Positions 9,781 through 20,275 of a stretch of DNA of 28,195 nucleotides are shown piece after piece. The translations under genes were made by a program, and so were the position numbers. Each line of letters begins with the position of its first letter. Positions within the stretch are counted from its first letter, which is position 1. Origin of the DNA: Chara braunii (lineage: Eukaryota > Streptophyta > Charophyceae > Charales > Characeae); the NCBI GenBank assembly GCA_003427395.1, contig BFEA01000052.1, positions 3,077,959 to 3,106,153 on the forward strand, given 5' to 3'. The notes beneath the pieces were generated by a model. It was not told where the DNA came from and ran no database searches. It worked only from the letters and a program-made list of their open reading frames with translations.

Positions 9781-12020
9781 GCAACCCCTATTTCCTTTGT
9801 CTTCACCTCTTGCAACTCAGAATGTCACATTGCCCGCATATCTCTTCCCTTACAATCGCCTTCCGTATGTCGTCCCGGCTAATGTCCTGAATGTTGCCAT
9901 GAAGATCCCGCTCATGAGCGGGAGCGCCTTCGACCCCACGAACCTATCGCAACAATTCCAACGCACAACACTTAGAATGCGATATCCCCAGTCTGATGAG
10001 GGCAAGACCTCAAGTCATTCGCTCTCATATAACACTGCCTTAGTTGGGCTCCATCTCTACTCAGACTTAGCACAGGGGGGGCCAACACCTCCTGTTATTA
10101 ATCCAGGTTTTCTGGGTTAACACGCAACCCTTAACAAGATGTCGCCCTGAGAGTGCTTTCCTAAGGGCCGGCAGTCCAAGGTCAGTTGCTGCGTCACCTA
10201 TGTGCTCAGTGTAGAAGTCCCTCGTATGGTCGTTCATAATGCGGCTAACTCCCTGGGTGCAAAAGCCCTAAGTAAAGAGGTTGGTGTGAGGTACGCTCAT
10301 ACACAATATTATAACCCCAAGTGTGAAGTACCCTAGTGTCCCTTGTGATGATTTCGAACACTGGGGACTAGCACCGCATGTTCAGTGTGATGGGTATACT
10401 GGACTGTACTCCTGCTTAATAACGAAAGGGGTTGAACACAGAGTTCAATCCTTTAATCTTCCTAATAATCTTGAGCGCAGGGGTTAATGGGCGTAATTCA
10501 TGGCGGATTGCTCAAGGCGAGATCTCAGAATACGGTCCCAGCTCGTTATCACACAGGGATTGTCACTCACAGGTCACAGGCATGAGCCGTGTCTTAGCCG
10601 TATTTCCATGCCGCTCAATCATAAGCCCCGTTTCAAACTTTCCCTAACACATTATAGGTTTGCCCTCAATTCTGCACACTTTTGAGAGTGGCGAGACAAG
10701 CTAGCCAATCCGTTGGAATTTTATCATCAGATGTCATAAAGTATGTGATAAATTAAATTCATATGAGTCTCAAATGCCTCAAGGTTCTGCTGGCTAATCC
10801 CCATCAATCAAAAACTTTGCAAGAAGGTATGACACTTTTCTCAGAGCTCGCAGGTTCCAGCCCATCAGATAGCCCGCAAGGTCAACAAGCTTGATCCCGA
10901 CACCTCCCTTCTCAACAATGAAACCGTCCGCAAAGGGTACTGGATGTACGATCGTGCTCAGTTTAGAAAGATACTACTGAATACCACGTTGGCAACGCAT
11001 GAAGCCTCAGATGAAAACAGAGTTTGACTCTTATCGTAGTGCCTGTTCGGCTAGCCGGTGAATAGGCGTCACAGATGGTTTAGCTGGAAATCTGTCTGGG
11101 TGGTCAATTGGACATTACTGGGTGTTGCATATGATGCCTAACCCATTCTGCAGAGCTTTGTCTGTACAGTAACTGTCATCCCCTCTCAACAGTCTTAAAG
11201 AGCTATATGTCTTTCATTCAATCATCACCAGCCCCCTCCGTATCCGATTATAGCTTATCCAAGTCAATATATTTGCCCCTCCTATTGGCAACCAACTATG
11301 TGGCCAATAGGGATCCAAGAGTTCGGGGTTCAACGTTGATTTGTAACAACCCCTCACTGCACAACAATTACTTAGCCCAATTCTTAAGCAAAACTCGCAT
11401 GGCCCGCGGTTTTCTTTTTTTTTCTTTACTCAAACCCATTACGAGCATCAAGCATAGCAGAGATTTTGAAAGTTGAAATATAAAGTTTCCTTATACAGGA
11501 TTCAACAAAAACATTAACTTTTTAGATAGGCGAGGTTCTCCAAGAGTTTTTATTCGTCCAAATCCGACATGCGAAGCTTTGTACCTTCAAGCAGCTAAAG
11601 GAGGTGTCTGTTTCATGAGAAATGGGGAAAAGTCGATTCAGTATCAGCCTCACTAATGGGCTCGGGGGGTTAGATGATCGCCTTTTTTTATGGGGAGGAA
11701 TTAAGTTTCCTTTTCTTCTAACGACCATGAGGAATAACACTAGGGTGTCGAGGCTCACATGGAAGTAATCGAATCCGATTTGCTAACAACTTTCAGAGTT
11801 AGCGCCGAACTAGTTACGTCACACCTGATTGAAAATCCCCCCAAGCCGTACGAGAGATCTCAGTCGTGATCGACAGTGACAACCGCCCATACCCTGCATT
11901 ATTCTACGTAGGTGCCTACTGAGCTTCTCGCTTTTAGACTTGGGCTCATTAGAAGATGACAACAACCTTTTAGAGATAGTGAGGTCAGTACTCCAAAATG
12001 AGGGAGAGGGCAGAGCGGTT
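9781..12020. other. Unassigned non-coding stretch
   Basis: About 2.2 kb with balanced composition. It contains a 118-codon frame starting inside the microsatellite (9764-10120) that I do not consider a gene. It probably includes the upstream LTR of the retroelement whose primer-binding site lies at 12049, but I could not define LTR ends. Confidence 0.35.
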
Positions 12021-12048
12021 TACCATACAGGTAAAAGAAAAAAAATTA

Positions 12049-12067
12049 TGGCGCCGTTGCCGGGGAT
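12049..12067 (+). mobile_element. LTR-retrotransposon primer-binding site, tRNA-Asp type
   Basis: TGGCGCCGTTGCCGGGGAT is complementary to the 3' end (CCA, acceptor stem, T-stem) of plant cytosolic tRNA-Asp. It is the primer site used by plant Ty3/gypsy elements of the Athila/Tat-Ogre kind. It follows an A/T-rich GTAAAAGAAAAAAAATTA stretch, as is common just inside the 5' LTR. No gag-pol frame follows and no matching 3' LTR was found, so this is a truncated or heavily decayed element. Confidence 0.75.
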
Positions 12068-12771
12068 GAAAATGACCCCTGTCTTCCTTGTAATAATATC
12101 AACCTTACCGATCCCTCTTTTCATATCGTTCTCCCAACTTTCTGTCCTATCTGAGCGTGTATATGTCACATGAAATGCACGCGCAGAGCCCTCCTCGGGC
12201 CTGCTTGTGCGGGGGAGGGCCACAGTGAGGACTACTTCTTGCGACCAGGCATGGATTACTCTGCCTGTGATGTTCACCGGATGCGGCGTGATCACCAACG
12301 CATAGAACGCACCCCGAGTGAATGATACCAACAAAATTTACCGGCCCAACTCGCTTTCTTGCAGTCCTCTCGCCTTGACCGTCATTAAAAAAACAGCGGT
12401 AGATGGGAATTGAATGCTGATCCAACTGCCTTTATTTACCGGACACGCTGCGAGTAAGCCTCGTTTCCCAAGGTCGTCTGCACAATTCTACTGCATTCCT
12501 CCTCGTTCGCCCAGTCTTGGTTACCTCATGCCTCCGGCTAAAAGTGTTACAGATCTTGCAAGGAGACAACCAAACACGCCTTATACAAAGGTGACGTCAA
12601 CAGCGGCTTCGCCAACGTACAGATACTGGACCAATCCTTGACAGAGGTCAAACTAACATCCACTCGCTATAGGAACTGAGAGGGAGTCGATGATGCTAGT
12701 TGGGAGTTCTTCACATAGCCTCTCTTAGTATTTCTCGTAGCAGACCTACTCCCTCTCTCAACCGTATGATC
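12068..12771. other. Non-coding remnant downstream of the primer-binding site
   Basis: No intact gag frame follows the primer site. The short overlapping frames have no protein-like continuity. Nothing else is recognised. Confidence 0.35.
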
Positions 12772-13175
12772 TCCCCCTTTTGGTACCTCTTTCACATCAG
12801 TCTCTCCCTATATACTGCTCTGCACTTTCGCGAACGCTAGGATACTGTCACACTAACCATGCATTGATTGCACACAGTAAGCGTGCAGAAACTCCCCCTC
12901 GTCTGTCCGTTCAAGAAAAGTTGCAGTGCCAATCACAAGCTCACGCAAGACAATGTCACCCTTTTTGCAGTCCTCCCCCTTTTGGTACCTCTTTCACATC
13001 AGTCTCTCCCCATATACTGCTCTGCACTTTCGCGAACGCTAGGATATTGTCACACTAACCGTGTATTGATTGCACACAGTAAGCGTGCAGAACCTCCCCC
13101 TCGTCTGTCCGTTCAAGAAAAGTTGCAGTGCCAATCACAAGCTCACGCAAGACAATGTCACCCTTTTTGCAGTCC
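12772..13175. repeat. Tandem duplication, 2 x 202 bp
   Basis: The second copy (12974-13175) repeats the first (12772-12973) at a period of exactly 202 bp with only a few substitutions, so the duplication is recent. Both begin TCCCCCTTTTGGTACC and end in TTTTTGCAGTCC. Confidence 0.95.
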
Positions 13176-13325
13176 GTAGCAGTCTCACAAGCGCCTACTC
13201 GAAGCAGTAATTTCTGCGTCAAAGATGACGTCAACATGGACGCATCATTAGCCTGAGCACACAACCCGCATCCACATACCAAAACTGCGCTTTCTCGCTC
13301 TGAGGCCCTAGCCCCTCAATGCCTC

Positions 13326-13380
<55 letters not shown>

Positions 13381-13437
13381 NNNNNNNNNNNNNNNNNNNN
13401 NNNNNNNNNNNNNNNNNNNNNNNNNNNNNNNNNNNNN

Positions 13438-13525
<88 letters not shown>
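13326..13525. repeat. (CT)n microsatellite with an assembly gap
   Basis: Long CT dinucleotide tract on both sides of 57 undetermined bases (13381-13437). The gap lies wholly inside the repeat, so true tract length is unknown. Confidence 0.98.
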
Positions 13526-13527
<2 letters not shown>

Positions 13528-14040
13528 TTCCCTGCACCCCTCCGATTATAGCTGCCTAGTTATTCCAAACACACCGTCGTCACGAGACGACCCTTGGTCA
13601 CATGGCTTTCCTCCATGTGTGCAACGGCCAGCACACCATTAAGCTAATCCCACACGGACTGCAGGGAGCGCGAGAGAGGATCCCTCCCTCTCCTCACTCA
13701 TACCGATGGTCTCTTGTTTGAAGAAAACGAACTCGATCAAGTTTCTGACGAGAAGAGAGACGGTCTGCAAGCACCAGGTAAGCCACAAATGCCTCTGATA
13801 ACAGATGACTTCAACAAGTCCCGGAAATATCTGATTCCCACGCCCACTTCTTTCTCGTTACCTCTCTCTCCCGTGGCGATTTGCGTCTCTCTCTCTCAAT
13901 CCTTGCGCTTTGACTCTCTCACGTCTTGCACAGCGTGGTCCTGGTATCTCCCCCTCTCGCGCCGTCTCAGTCTCTCTGCTGGGCAGAACTAGCCTCGGGC
14001 CCGTCCTCTACCGACTAAGTCGGTGGATGCTCCCTTCTCC
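13526..14040. other. Spacer without recognised gene
   Basis: CT-enriched sequence with TCTCTCTC remnants near 13890-13920. No gene is supported. Confidence 0.4.
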
Positions 14041-14041
14041 A

Positions 14042-14443
14042 CTACTCCAGCCCGTGCCAGGACTGGGTCTGAGTGTCACTTTCCTCGGACTCAGCCTCTG
14101 AGTCCCGGTCTAGCTCTTGTTGATCTCGTTCGGTAGTACTCGTGGAGGTCTCTTCTTCATGGTAAGTAACGGTAACTTTTAGAGTGGCAGTTACCCCATC
14201 TCGTCGGCACCTCCGTTCAGCTCTGTTACGAGCCTCGATGACCATTCCCTGCACTTTTCCATCCTCCCTCCTCTCTTGTTCTCTCCCTCCGTAAACGTTT
14301 ATCTTTAGTCTTGCTAGCCCGTCACTTTTACTGTAGCTCAGGCAGGCATCCACTGTAGCCCCCTCTTCGTGCATAGGCTCCCAGCTCCAGTAGAACCTCA
14401 AATGGTCTGGCCTATAGCCAAAAAGGCCATTGTTGCGCGCCAT
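14042..14443 (-). CDS. Hypothetical protein or exon, 133 codons, family unknown
   Basis: Open from ATG at 14443 to TAG at 14042, and open upstream to a stop near 14464. The first two thirds have balanced, protein-like composition, for example RFYWSWEPMHEEGATVDACL. The C-terminal third is acidic and rich in S/T/E/Q, as in disordered tails. There is no domain I recognise and no signal peptide or membrane segment. An AG before the open part could be a splice acceptor. A frame this long is only modestly unlikely by chance in 28 kb, so this is tentative. Confidence 0.3.
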   Translation of the reverse strand: MARNNGLFGYRPDHLRFYWSWEPMHEEGATVDACLSYSKSDGLARLKINVYGGREQERREDGKVQGMVIEARNRAERRCRRDGVTATLKVTVTYHEEETSTSTTERDQQELDRDSEAESEESDTQTQSWHGLE

Positions 14444-14463
14444 AACCAAGCTTCGTTCGATAG

Positions 14464-15714
14464 ACTAGACAATATAAGGCCGTCAACCTCGAATAGCATA
14501 CCACTCTACGCGCCACTCTCTGCCAGAGCTCACAATACAGACTGGATACTACCAAGTCGTTGGCCGCAAGCAGTGTCCCCACTCTCAGAAAGTGGGGGGG
14601 CGCGTCTGGCTTTCATCGACTGATCAACCACCAGTAACTCGCCCCCCTTTTCTTTTTTTTTTATAGGATTACTGCTCACCACGATCCCCATGTTCTTAAC
14701 GAAAACTTCATTTAATTCTCCTTTTTAATCCTTCACATTAATAATTCGGAGTTCTGAAAGGAAGTAATAAGATATAATAAATCCGAATAATTTGAGGAAA
14801 TGGAAGACCGAAACCTCGAGGTCAGAGCACGAACTAAACCCCCCCCCATGCTACTGCCAATCACCCACCCTCGTGATATGACAATAGGTCGAAAGCATGG
14901 TCCCATAACGGGATACTGACAGGCGTACCCTTCTCTTCAAAACACGTCGTCGGTCTACTCCTATAGGGTGTCCGTGTCTGATGGTAAGGAGGGGGCTTAT
15001 GACCTTCCGCGAAGGATAATAAGCCTCCTACCGAAGCGGCCACGGGTCGCCCCTCTTTTTTAGGTCCTACTACTGTGTGGCGCCCAGTCAGTCGAGTCAG
15101 TATTAGAGCAAGACGCGAAGGGTCGGCCAGTCTAGACCGTCCTTTTATAATCATGGTTCAAAAACGAACCGTTAGCCACACCTCGCGAAGTGACCGAAAG
15201 AAAGATTAAATAAAGAAATGGACAATAATAGGGGTAATAATAGCAGAGAGAGGAGAACAACGCTCCAAAATTTCTTGCTCTGATATATCACTAAAACCGC
15301 CAGGCCCCAAGACACAATAACATCGATCTAGGCCTAGGCACGGATCCAAACTCAACACTCAACCTTTCCCCCTTCCTTTTCTTTTTTTGCATTTGCCTTT
15401 TACTGACAGTGATCGTCGCCACTGCACCTACCCCAAAACACGACTATAGGGACCCGGTGCGCGGTTGAGAGGACCAAACCGACTATCGCTATCCTACTTT
15501 TGCACTTAACCCAGATCATAGTCGTGGAGGCCCAGCGCGCGACTAACCGTGCTACCCCCTTTTCCATTACACTAGGCAACCCTGATGTCACTTCAGTTAC
15601 GGGGCGGTATACACTGTAAGGCAAGGTACCGAACCTGCGCGGTACAACAGGAAAGCCCAATATATGGGTCTGCCAGTTCCACACAACCCTGCGGACTGGT
15701 ACCAGGATTATGGC
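14464..15714. other. Unassigned mosaic sequence
   Basis: Alternating GC-rich and AT-rich blocks with short homopolymers. No RNA gene and no supported reading frame. Confidence 0.4.
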
Positions 15715-15774
15715 GGTAAGTGAGTGGATGGACTGGTTCGCAGTGGTAAGTGAGCGGATTGACTGGTTCGCAAC
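15715..15774. repeat. Tandem repeat, 2 x 30 bp
   Basis: GGTAAGTGAGTGGATGGACT and the next ten bases repeat once at a period of 30 with three substitutions. A diverged GGACTGGTACC block just upstream may be a remnant of a third copy. Confidence 0.8.
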
Positions 15775-17130
15775 GGAGGGCCGGGACACCGTGCCCTCCG
15801 ACAGCGGGCCGTTTGGTCAGTGGAAATGCCACAACATGTAAAGTTGTGTGCCTTGTATTTTGAACTTCAACATCGGGTACTTTTTTTCATATTACTCAGT
15901 TTTTTTGAGTGAGCCGATTCAAACGTCACTCAAGGTCGGTTGATTGACTCAAATTTTCCTTCACACCTGTGTGAACCCACACGTTGCTTGACCCTGTTTA
16001 TTTTGAATGTTCGAATGAAAAGGTAGAGGAAAGTTGTGCGAGTCATGCATGTGAATAGAAAAGTATGACTTGAGTTTGGGATTGTATTGGTTTCTTTTGA
16101 TTTTATTTTTTTTTGCGATCTATGCATGTAGGTAAAAGGATGCTTGCAAAGGAGATTGATTATTCCTAATTGAGAAAAGAGAAAAAAAATTGTCTTATTT
16201 TTACTCCTCACCTGCCCGCATGTTAAAATGATTCGTTGTTTTGAAAAACATTCAAGTTAAATTTGTCTGCACCGTAAAACGAATTCGATTGAAATAAAGC
16301 AGATAAGGTTAAATGGACTTAGCCTTTTTCTGAGGATTGACCTTTTTTATCCCGAATGACCTTATCTGCCTATACCTGTCTAAATGATTCTCATTCTCTA
16401 TCTCCTTCGATTTTTTTTCGTCCAAGTTATCCTAACCTTATGAGAAATGACAATAAATAAAAGTTACTCACAGTGGACACATTCTTTTATTCTCTAAGGA
16501 GCATTTGGGTTGGGGGTTCGTTGCTTTCGGAATTGACCCTGTTATCGACCTAGAGCAGACCGTTCTACGGGGGGGTACTTGTCGATTCGGTGGAGACAGG
16601 CCGACTTCTGAGATCTAAGTTTTGTGTTCCGGCGAGAAGGAGGAGTACCCTAGACCACTTCCTAGAGGGTGAGTCATGCAACACTTCAAATAATGCATCC
16701 GATCAAGAATCATCCGCAAAGCAGTCTGTCATCCAATAAAATTAGTGATGTGTGAAGACAAAATTGCGTGTCTAATCTTAGGTTGGCAGTAGACTGAAAT
16801 GAGTGACTTTGGCAACGCGTCTCATCAAGTCAAAACTGAGGCAGACCGACTACCTTGTCGACTGCATCGAGGATTGTTATAGTTAACTCTCTGTGACGGT
16901 TCAATATAGTACTTTGTTTATCAGGTTCGACCCCAGGTAGTCAAGTTTTATTTTGATCTTGTATTATTGGATGTATCATATGATGGCTCGCATTCCTTCA
17001 ATTATCATTTGAAATTGGATATATCTTCTTATCGACTATGGTCGATTCCTTTTAATGTAATTATGTATGGTTGTTATAAGTTTCTTTTGATTATGTGTCT
17101 AAGGGACTAGGAAAAGGTTTGGTTTCACTC
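15775..17130. other. AT-rich spacer; long hairpin at 16299-16369
   Basis: No gene is seen. GCAGATAAGGT (16299-16309) and ACCTTATCTGC (16359-16369) are a perfect 11-bp inverted repeat around 49 nt. ACTCA-GTTTTTT-TGAGT near 15896-15912 is a second small hairpin. Confidence 0.5.
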
Positions 17131-17336
17131 TTGCTTGAGACGGTCCTAGTCGACTAGCGTCCGCTTCATACTTAGGAGATTGGCGCCCTAAGGGACGAAC
17201 GGCGTTCGAGTCCGCTTGGTGTTAACCAAGAGTTTCCTATACTGCAGCGAATCGAGCAAATGCCCTCGGCTGACCTACCTTTGCAATTGCATTTAAAAAC
17301 TTTTGCACATGGGTCAGTAGCTTAGTAGGGATACGC

Positions 17337-17364
17337 CCCTAAGGGTGGTGGCAACCCCTTAGGG
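17337..17364. other. Leader hairpin, copy A
   Basis: A perfect 9-bp stem, CCCTAAGGG with CCCTTAGGG, closes a TGGTGGCAAC loop. The equivalent in copy D (21073-21106) has CCACCT/AGGTGG around a loop that also contains GGTGGCAAC. The stem has changed while pairing and loop core are kept. Confidence 0.75.
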
Positions 17365-17609
17365 AATTAAGTTGTGCATCGCGGGAACCTATCCTGTCGT
17401 AGGAGACCGTGGAAAGCACGACTGACACACTCGGCTAGAGCGACGAAGGGACAATGCAACTGCGCCCGTCTCGGCGGCTCATGGGGTTAATTTGCATCGT
17501 TCTCGATTTATCTCTTGGTTTTGTTTTGTTTCACTCGTGCATGACATGGTCGGAAGGGCTCTTGCCTTTGTGAAAAAGACGGGAATTGCAACCCGTAGGA
17601 CCGCATTAA

Positions 17610-17678
17610 GACTTTGTGGGGAGTCTGCTCACCGATTGAGGAAGTTCTGTCGAAACTCGGGAGGAGTTCTGGAGATGG
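17610..17678. other. Hairpin cluster, copy A
   Basis: GACTT/GAGTC (loop TGTGGG, one G-T pair), CTC/GAG around ACCGATT (17628-17640), and AACTC/GAGTT (17654-17668) nested in CTGTC/GATGG (17647-17678). Copy B has the same loops with GACTT/AAGTC, CCC/GGG, AACCT/AGGTT and CTGCC/GGCAG (25523-25591). Confidence 0.7.
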
Positions 17679-17947
17679 GGAATTGAGAGGTATTCCACTC
17701 CTACCTTTTATAAACCCTGCTAAAAAAATTATGTCTACATCTCATTATAGTTGGTTAATTATGAATGCATGCATCCCTATCGTTTTTTTGTTTGACTTTC
17801 TGGATTTAACTTAGACTAAAGTAAACGAATGCGTGCATAAAACTTCAGTTTTATTCTTACTTATCTCAAATTCATAATTAAAGAGAGATAAAGTGGAAGG
17901 AGGTGGGAGAAATGTAGTCTTGACTAAGCTTGTGGGTCATACAAAGG

Positions 17948-18638
17948 GTCAGACATTGTTTCGAAGTTGAATTGCCTGACTGCTAAGTTGATGGATCAGA
18001 TAATGTTTTTTAAGTCAAAAAGTTTGGTCGCTGTAACTTTGTTTTGGGGGACGTGATTGGTTTGTTTTTCTATGTCAAATAATTGTTTTTAAGTTGAATA
18101 ACTTGGTCTACTTGCTTTTTTTTAAGGTTTCTGAACGGACCCTATACATTTTTTTCTAACTTGAAGTTGAATAACCTAGGGATCACTGCTTTTCTTCAAA
18201 TTTTAAAGGAAAAGGTTGAGTATTTGTTTTTAAGTTGAATGACTCAACAGTTTCTATGTTTATTCTTAAGGGGATTAAGGATGAGACTAAGTATTTCTTT
18301 CTAAGTTGAATGATTTAGTCTAAGAAACCACGCACACAAACAAAGAAATATGAAAATAATTCTTTCCATATTATGTATAAATATTTTATATGAATCAACT
18401 AGTCAGACATAGTTTATAAGTTGAATGGTTTGACTATAACTTATCACTAAAAGAAGAGAGTATTCAATTAAGAGTACAGTCAAAAGGTAAGATTCATGCA
18501 AATTTAACATTGACTTATAAGTTGAATGGTTCAGTCGTACGTCCACCTTTTGTCAGTTAAGTGCAAAGAAATATATATAACTTGGATATTAAAAAGTTTA
18601 AGGCAACTAAGCAGGGTTTCTAAGTTGAATGGCTTAGT
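17948..18638. repeat. Hairpin array of copy A (loop TAAGTTGAATG)
   Basis: At least five hairpins share a TTT.TAAGTTGAATG loop on different stems: GTCAG/CTGAC (17948-17980), GTTGAGT/ACTCAAC (18215-18248), AGACTAAGT/ATTTAGTCT (18284-18321), TAGTCAGAC/GTTTGACTA (18400-18436) and ACTAAGC/GCTTAGT (18606-18638). Mismatches inside the longer stems are G-T pairs. Further loops near 18030, 18095, 18170 and 18515 have weaker stems. Confidence 0.8.
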
Positions 18639-19450
18639 CATATGCTTAATGAAGAGATAAATTTTATGGTGCCACATGGTTTATTTATACGTAAATGCAA
18701 AGACTGAACATTTCATATGTAAGCTAGGGTATTGAGGTTTATCTAACTGAGAGATTATGAATTACTTATATGAAAATACCTTAGGATTTTTGTGAGAGTA
18801 TTTGCTCATTATGATATCGACTTGCATGTGGTTGAATGTGACCTCTACTTGGTTTGAGTCTTAGATTTGATAGGTAGTTGCTTTAGATGCTGGCCATGTG
18901 CTGAAGTTGTAAGAGATAGTTAAATTCCTGCATTTTCTGAGTTAAGTTTATTCTATTTAGTTCAAATTTTAATATTTTTGTGATAAGTTTATTTTATATT
19001 CATGACTTTATCTTGAAAGGACACTTTTGTTGGGGGAAGTGCCACCAAAAGTTATGTAAATCCAAGAAGTTAGTCAAAATTTGTTTTTTATAAAGTTCAA
19101 ATTTTATCTGAATTTATATACGACTTAGTATAAATCTGGGAAACTTACTTTTCTAAAAGAGATGCTGCCCAAATATTTACTAATTCAAAGAGTTAAACAA
19201 AATTTTGATTTTGTAAAAGTAAAAGTTGTTTTTTATCTTGTATTTAGTTTTGAATAATTTTTAAAAATATATTTTTTATATGGGAAGCGTTGTCGAAATG
19301 TCTTAAAATTTAGAGGAGTTATAGTATTTTAGAGCCTTGAGAGTTTTGACAATCTGCCCTCGCGTATGGGAGATACTGCCAGAATTTTTGACATTTTCAG
19401 ATAAGTATCAGAGGTGAGGTAGGGAGGTTAAATTATTTAATACTCAAGCA

Positions 19451-19786
19451 CTGCATAGCACGGCGAACGTGTTCGCGCCCCTTCACGTTCGCGCGAACGT
19501 GTTCGGGCGAACAAAATTTTTTTTTGTAAAAATAAAAAATAAAAAAAATTAGTTTTTGATTTTTAACTCATGATTGGTTACGAATTTGAAATGACTCCAA
19601 GGCAAAAGTTGCTTGTATTATTATTTTACATAGCACATAGTTTTTTCAGATTTGTTTTTTAAACGGTTTTTTTTTTTTTTTTTTTTAATATTTTTTATGT
19701 TCGCGTTCGGAGGGTTTTGGGCGCTTGTTCGCGTTCGGGCGAACATGTTCGCGTTCGCCTCCGAACGCGAACACGGTGCTACGTAG
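19451..19786. mobile_element. Non-autonomous hAT-like element (MITE) with 8-bp target duplication
   Basis: CTCAAGCA occurs directly at 19443-19450 and 19787-19794. Between them is a 336-bp AT-rich body with ends CTGCATAGCACGG and, inverted, CTACGTAGCACCG (10 of 13 match). Subterminal GTTCGCG/CGCGAAC motifs are repeated many times at both ends. No transposase frame is present. An 8-bp duplication fits the hAT superfamily. It interrupts copy A and is absent from copy B, so it inserted after those copies separated. Confidence 0.75.
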
Positions 19787-19892
19787 CTCAAGCATAGCTT
19801 GAACGTTGGTCTATGTTTTTTTGTAGGTCATTCTTATTCAGATTGATTCGAGGTTTGACTAAGCTTCAAGCTGGTCCTACGAGGATCATCTT

Positions 19893-19912
19893 CTGTTATC
19901 TTTTAATAACAG
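19893..19912. other. Terminal hairpin, copy A
   Basis: CTGTTAT (19893-19899) pairs with ATAACAG (19906-19912). The upstream TCCT-ACG-AGGA is a second small hairpin. Equivalents are at 27667-27683 (B) and 794-814 (C). Confidence 0.65.
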
Positions 19913-20275
19913 GTCAGTTTTCGACCCAACTTTCATTCATTTTTGCTACTTATTCTAAAGATCTTAGCTCTTGTGGGTTGAAATATTTATTTAGGGTTTT
20001 ACCATGACTTTTATTAAATGGTCATTTAAAAAGATATTGAGTATTTTATTTTGAAAGGTTGGACCAAGGCTGGGGTTTGTGTGAATAAGGCAAGGGTATG
20101 AGTGCAGAGAATGATTAAAGTTGACCTCGTGTAAGACGTGGTTTGCCGATGTTGAATCCTTGATGTGATTGCATGTATGTGTTATGAGTGAAAGTCCTGA
20201 TCTAATTTTGTCTGCGGTCATAAGTATATTTAGAAGGAAGTCGTACTGCGATTGTGAGAGTGATCGCCTCATATC

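Larger units (their letters stand above)
17140..20275 (+). repeat. Copy A of the structured non-coding repeat family (near full length)
   Basis: Modules in order are as follows. (1) A leader block (17140-17450) shared with copy D, containing hairpin CCCTAAGGG (17337-17345)/CCCTTAGGG (17356-17364). (2) A block shared with copy B (17575-17690) starting GGGAATTGCAACCCGTAGG, with several hairpins. (3) A hairpin array (17948-18638) with loop consensus TAAGTTGAATG. (4) Units with TTCC..GGGAAG.GCTG (about 18990-19400). (5) Terminal hairpin CTGTTAT/ATAACAG (19893-19912), then an end block matching B up to about 20275. A transposon (19451-19786) interrupts module 4/5. No reading frame is shared with copy B, so the unit looks non-coding. 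It could be a large non-autonomous LTR-element derivative, but no LTRs or target duplications were defined. Confidence 0.75.

Noticed and set aside
9764-10120. 118-codon plus-strand frame
   Set aside because: It starts inside the GAT microsatellite, shows no recognisable motif, and lies in otherwise non-coding sequence.
12780-13179. Overlapping ~100-codon frames with repeated peptides
   Set aside because: They arise from the 202-bp duplication. 202 is not a multiple of three, so the repeated peptide shifts frame between units, which is not expected of a gene.
13316-13642. Leu-Ser and Arg-Glu repeat proteins
   Set aside because: These are translations of the (CT)n microsatellite and the assembly gap.
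15400-15832. 129-codon minus-strand frame with a partly protein-like C-terminal half
   Set aside because: It spans the 2 x 30 bp repeat, has no recognisable domain, and its length is within chance for this window.
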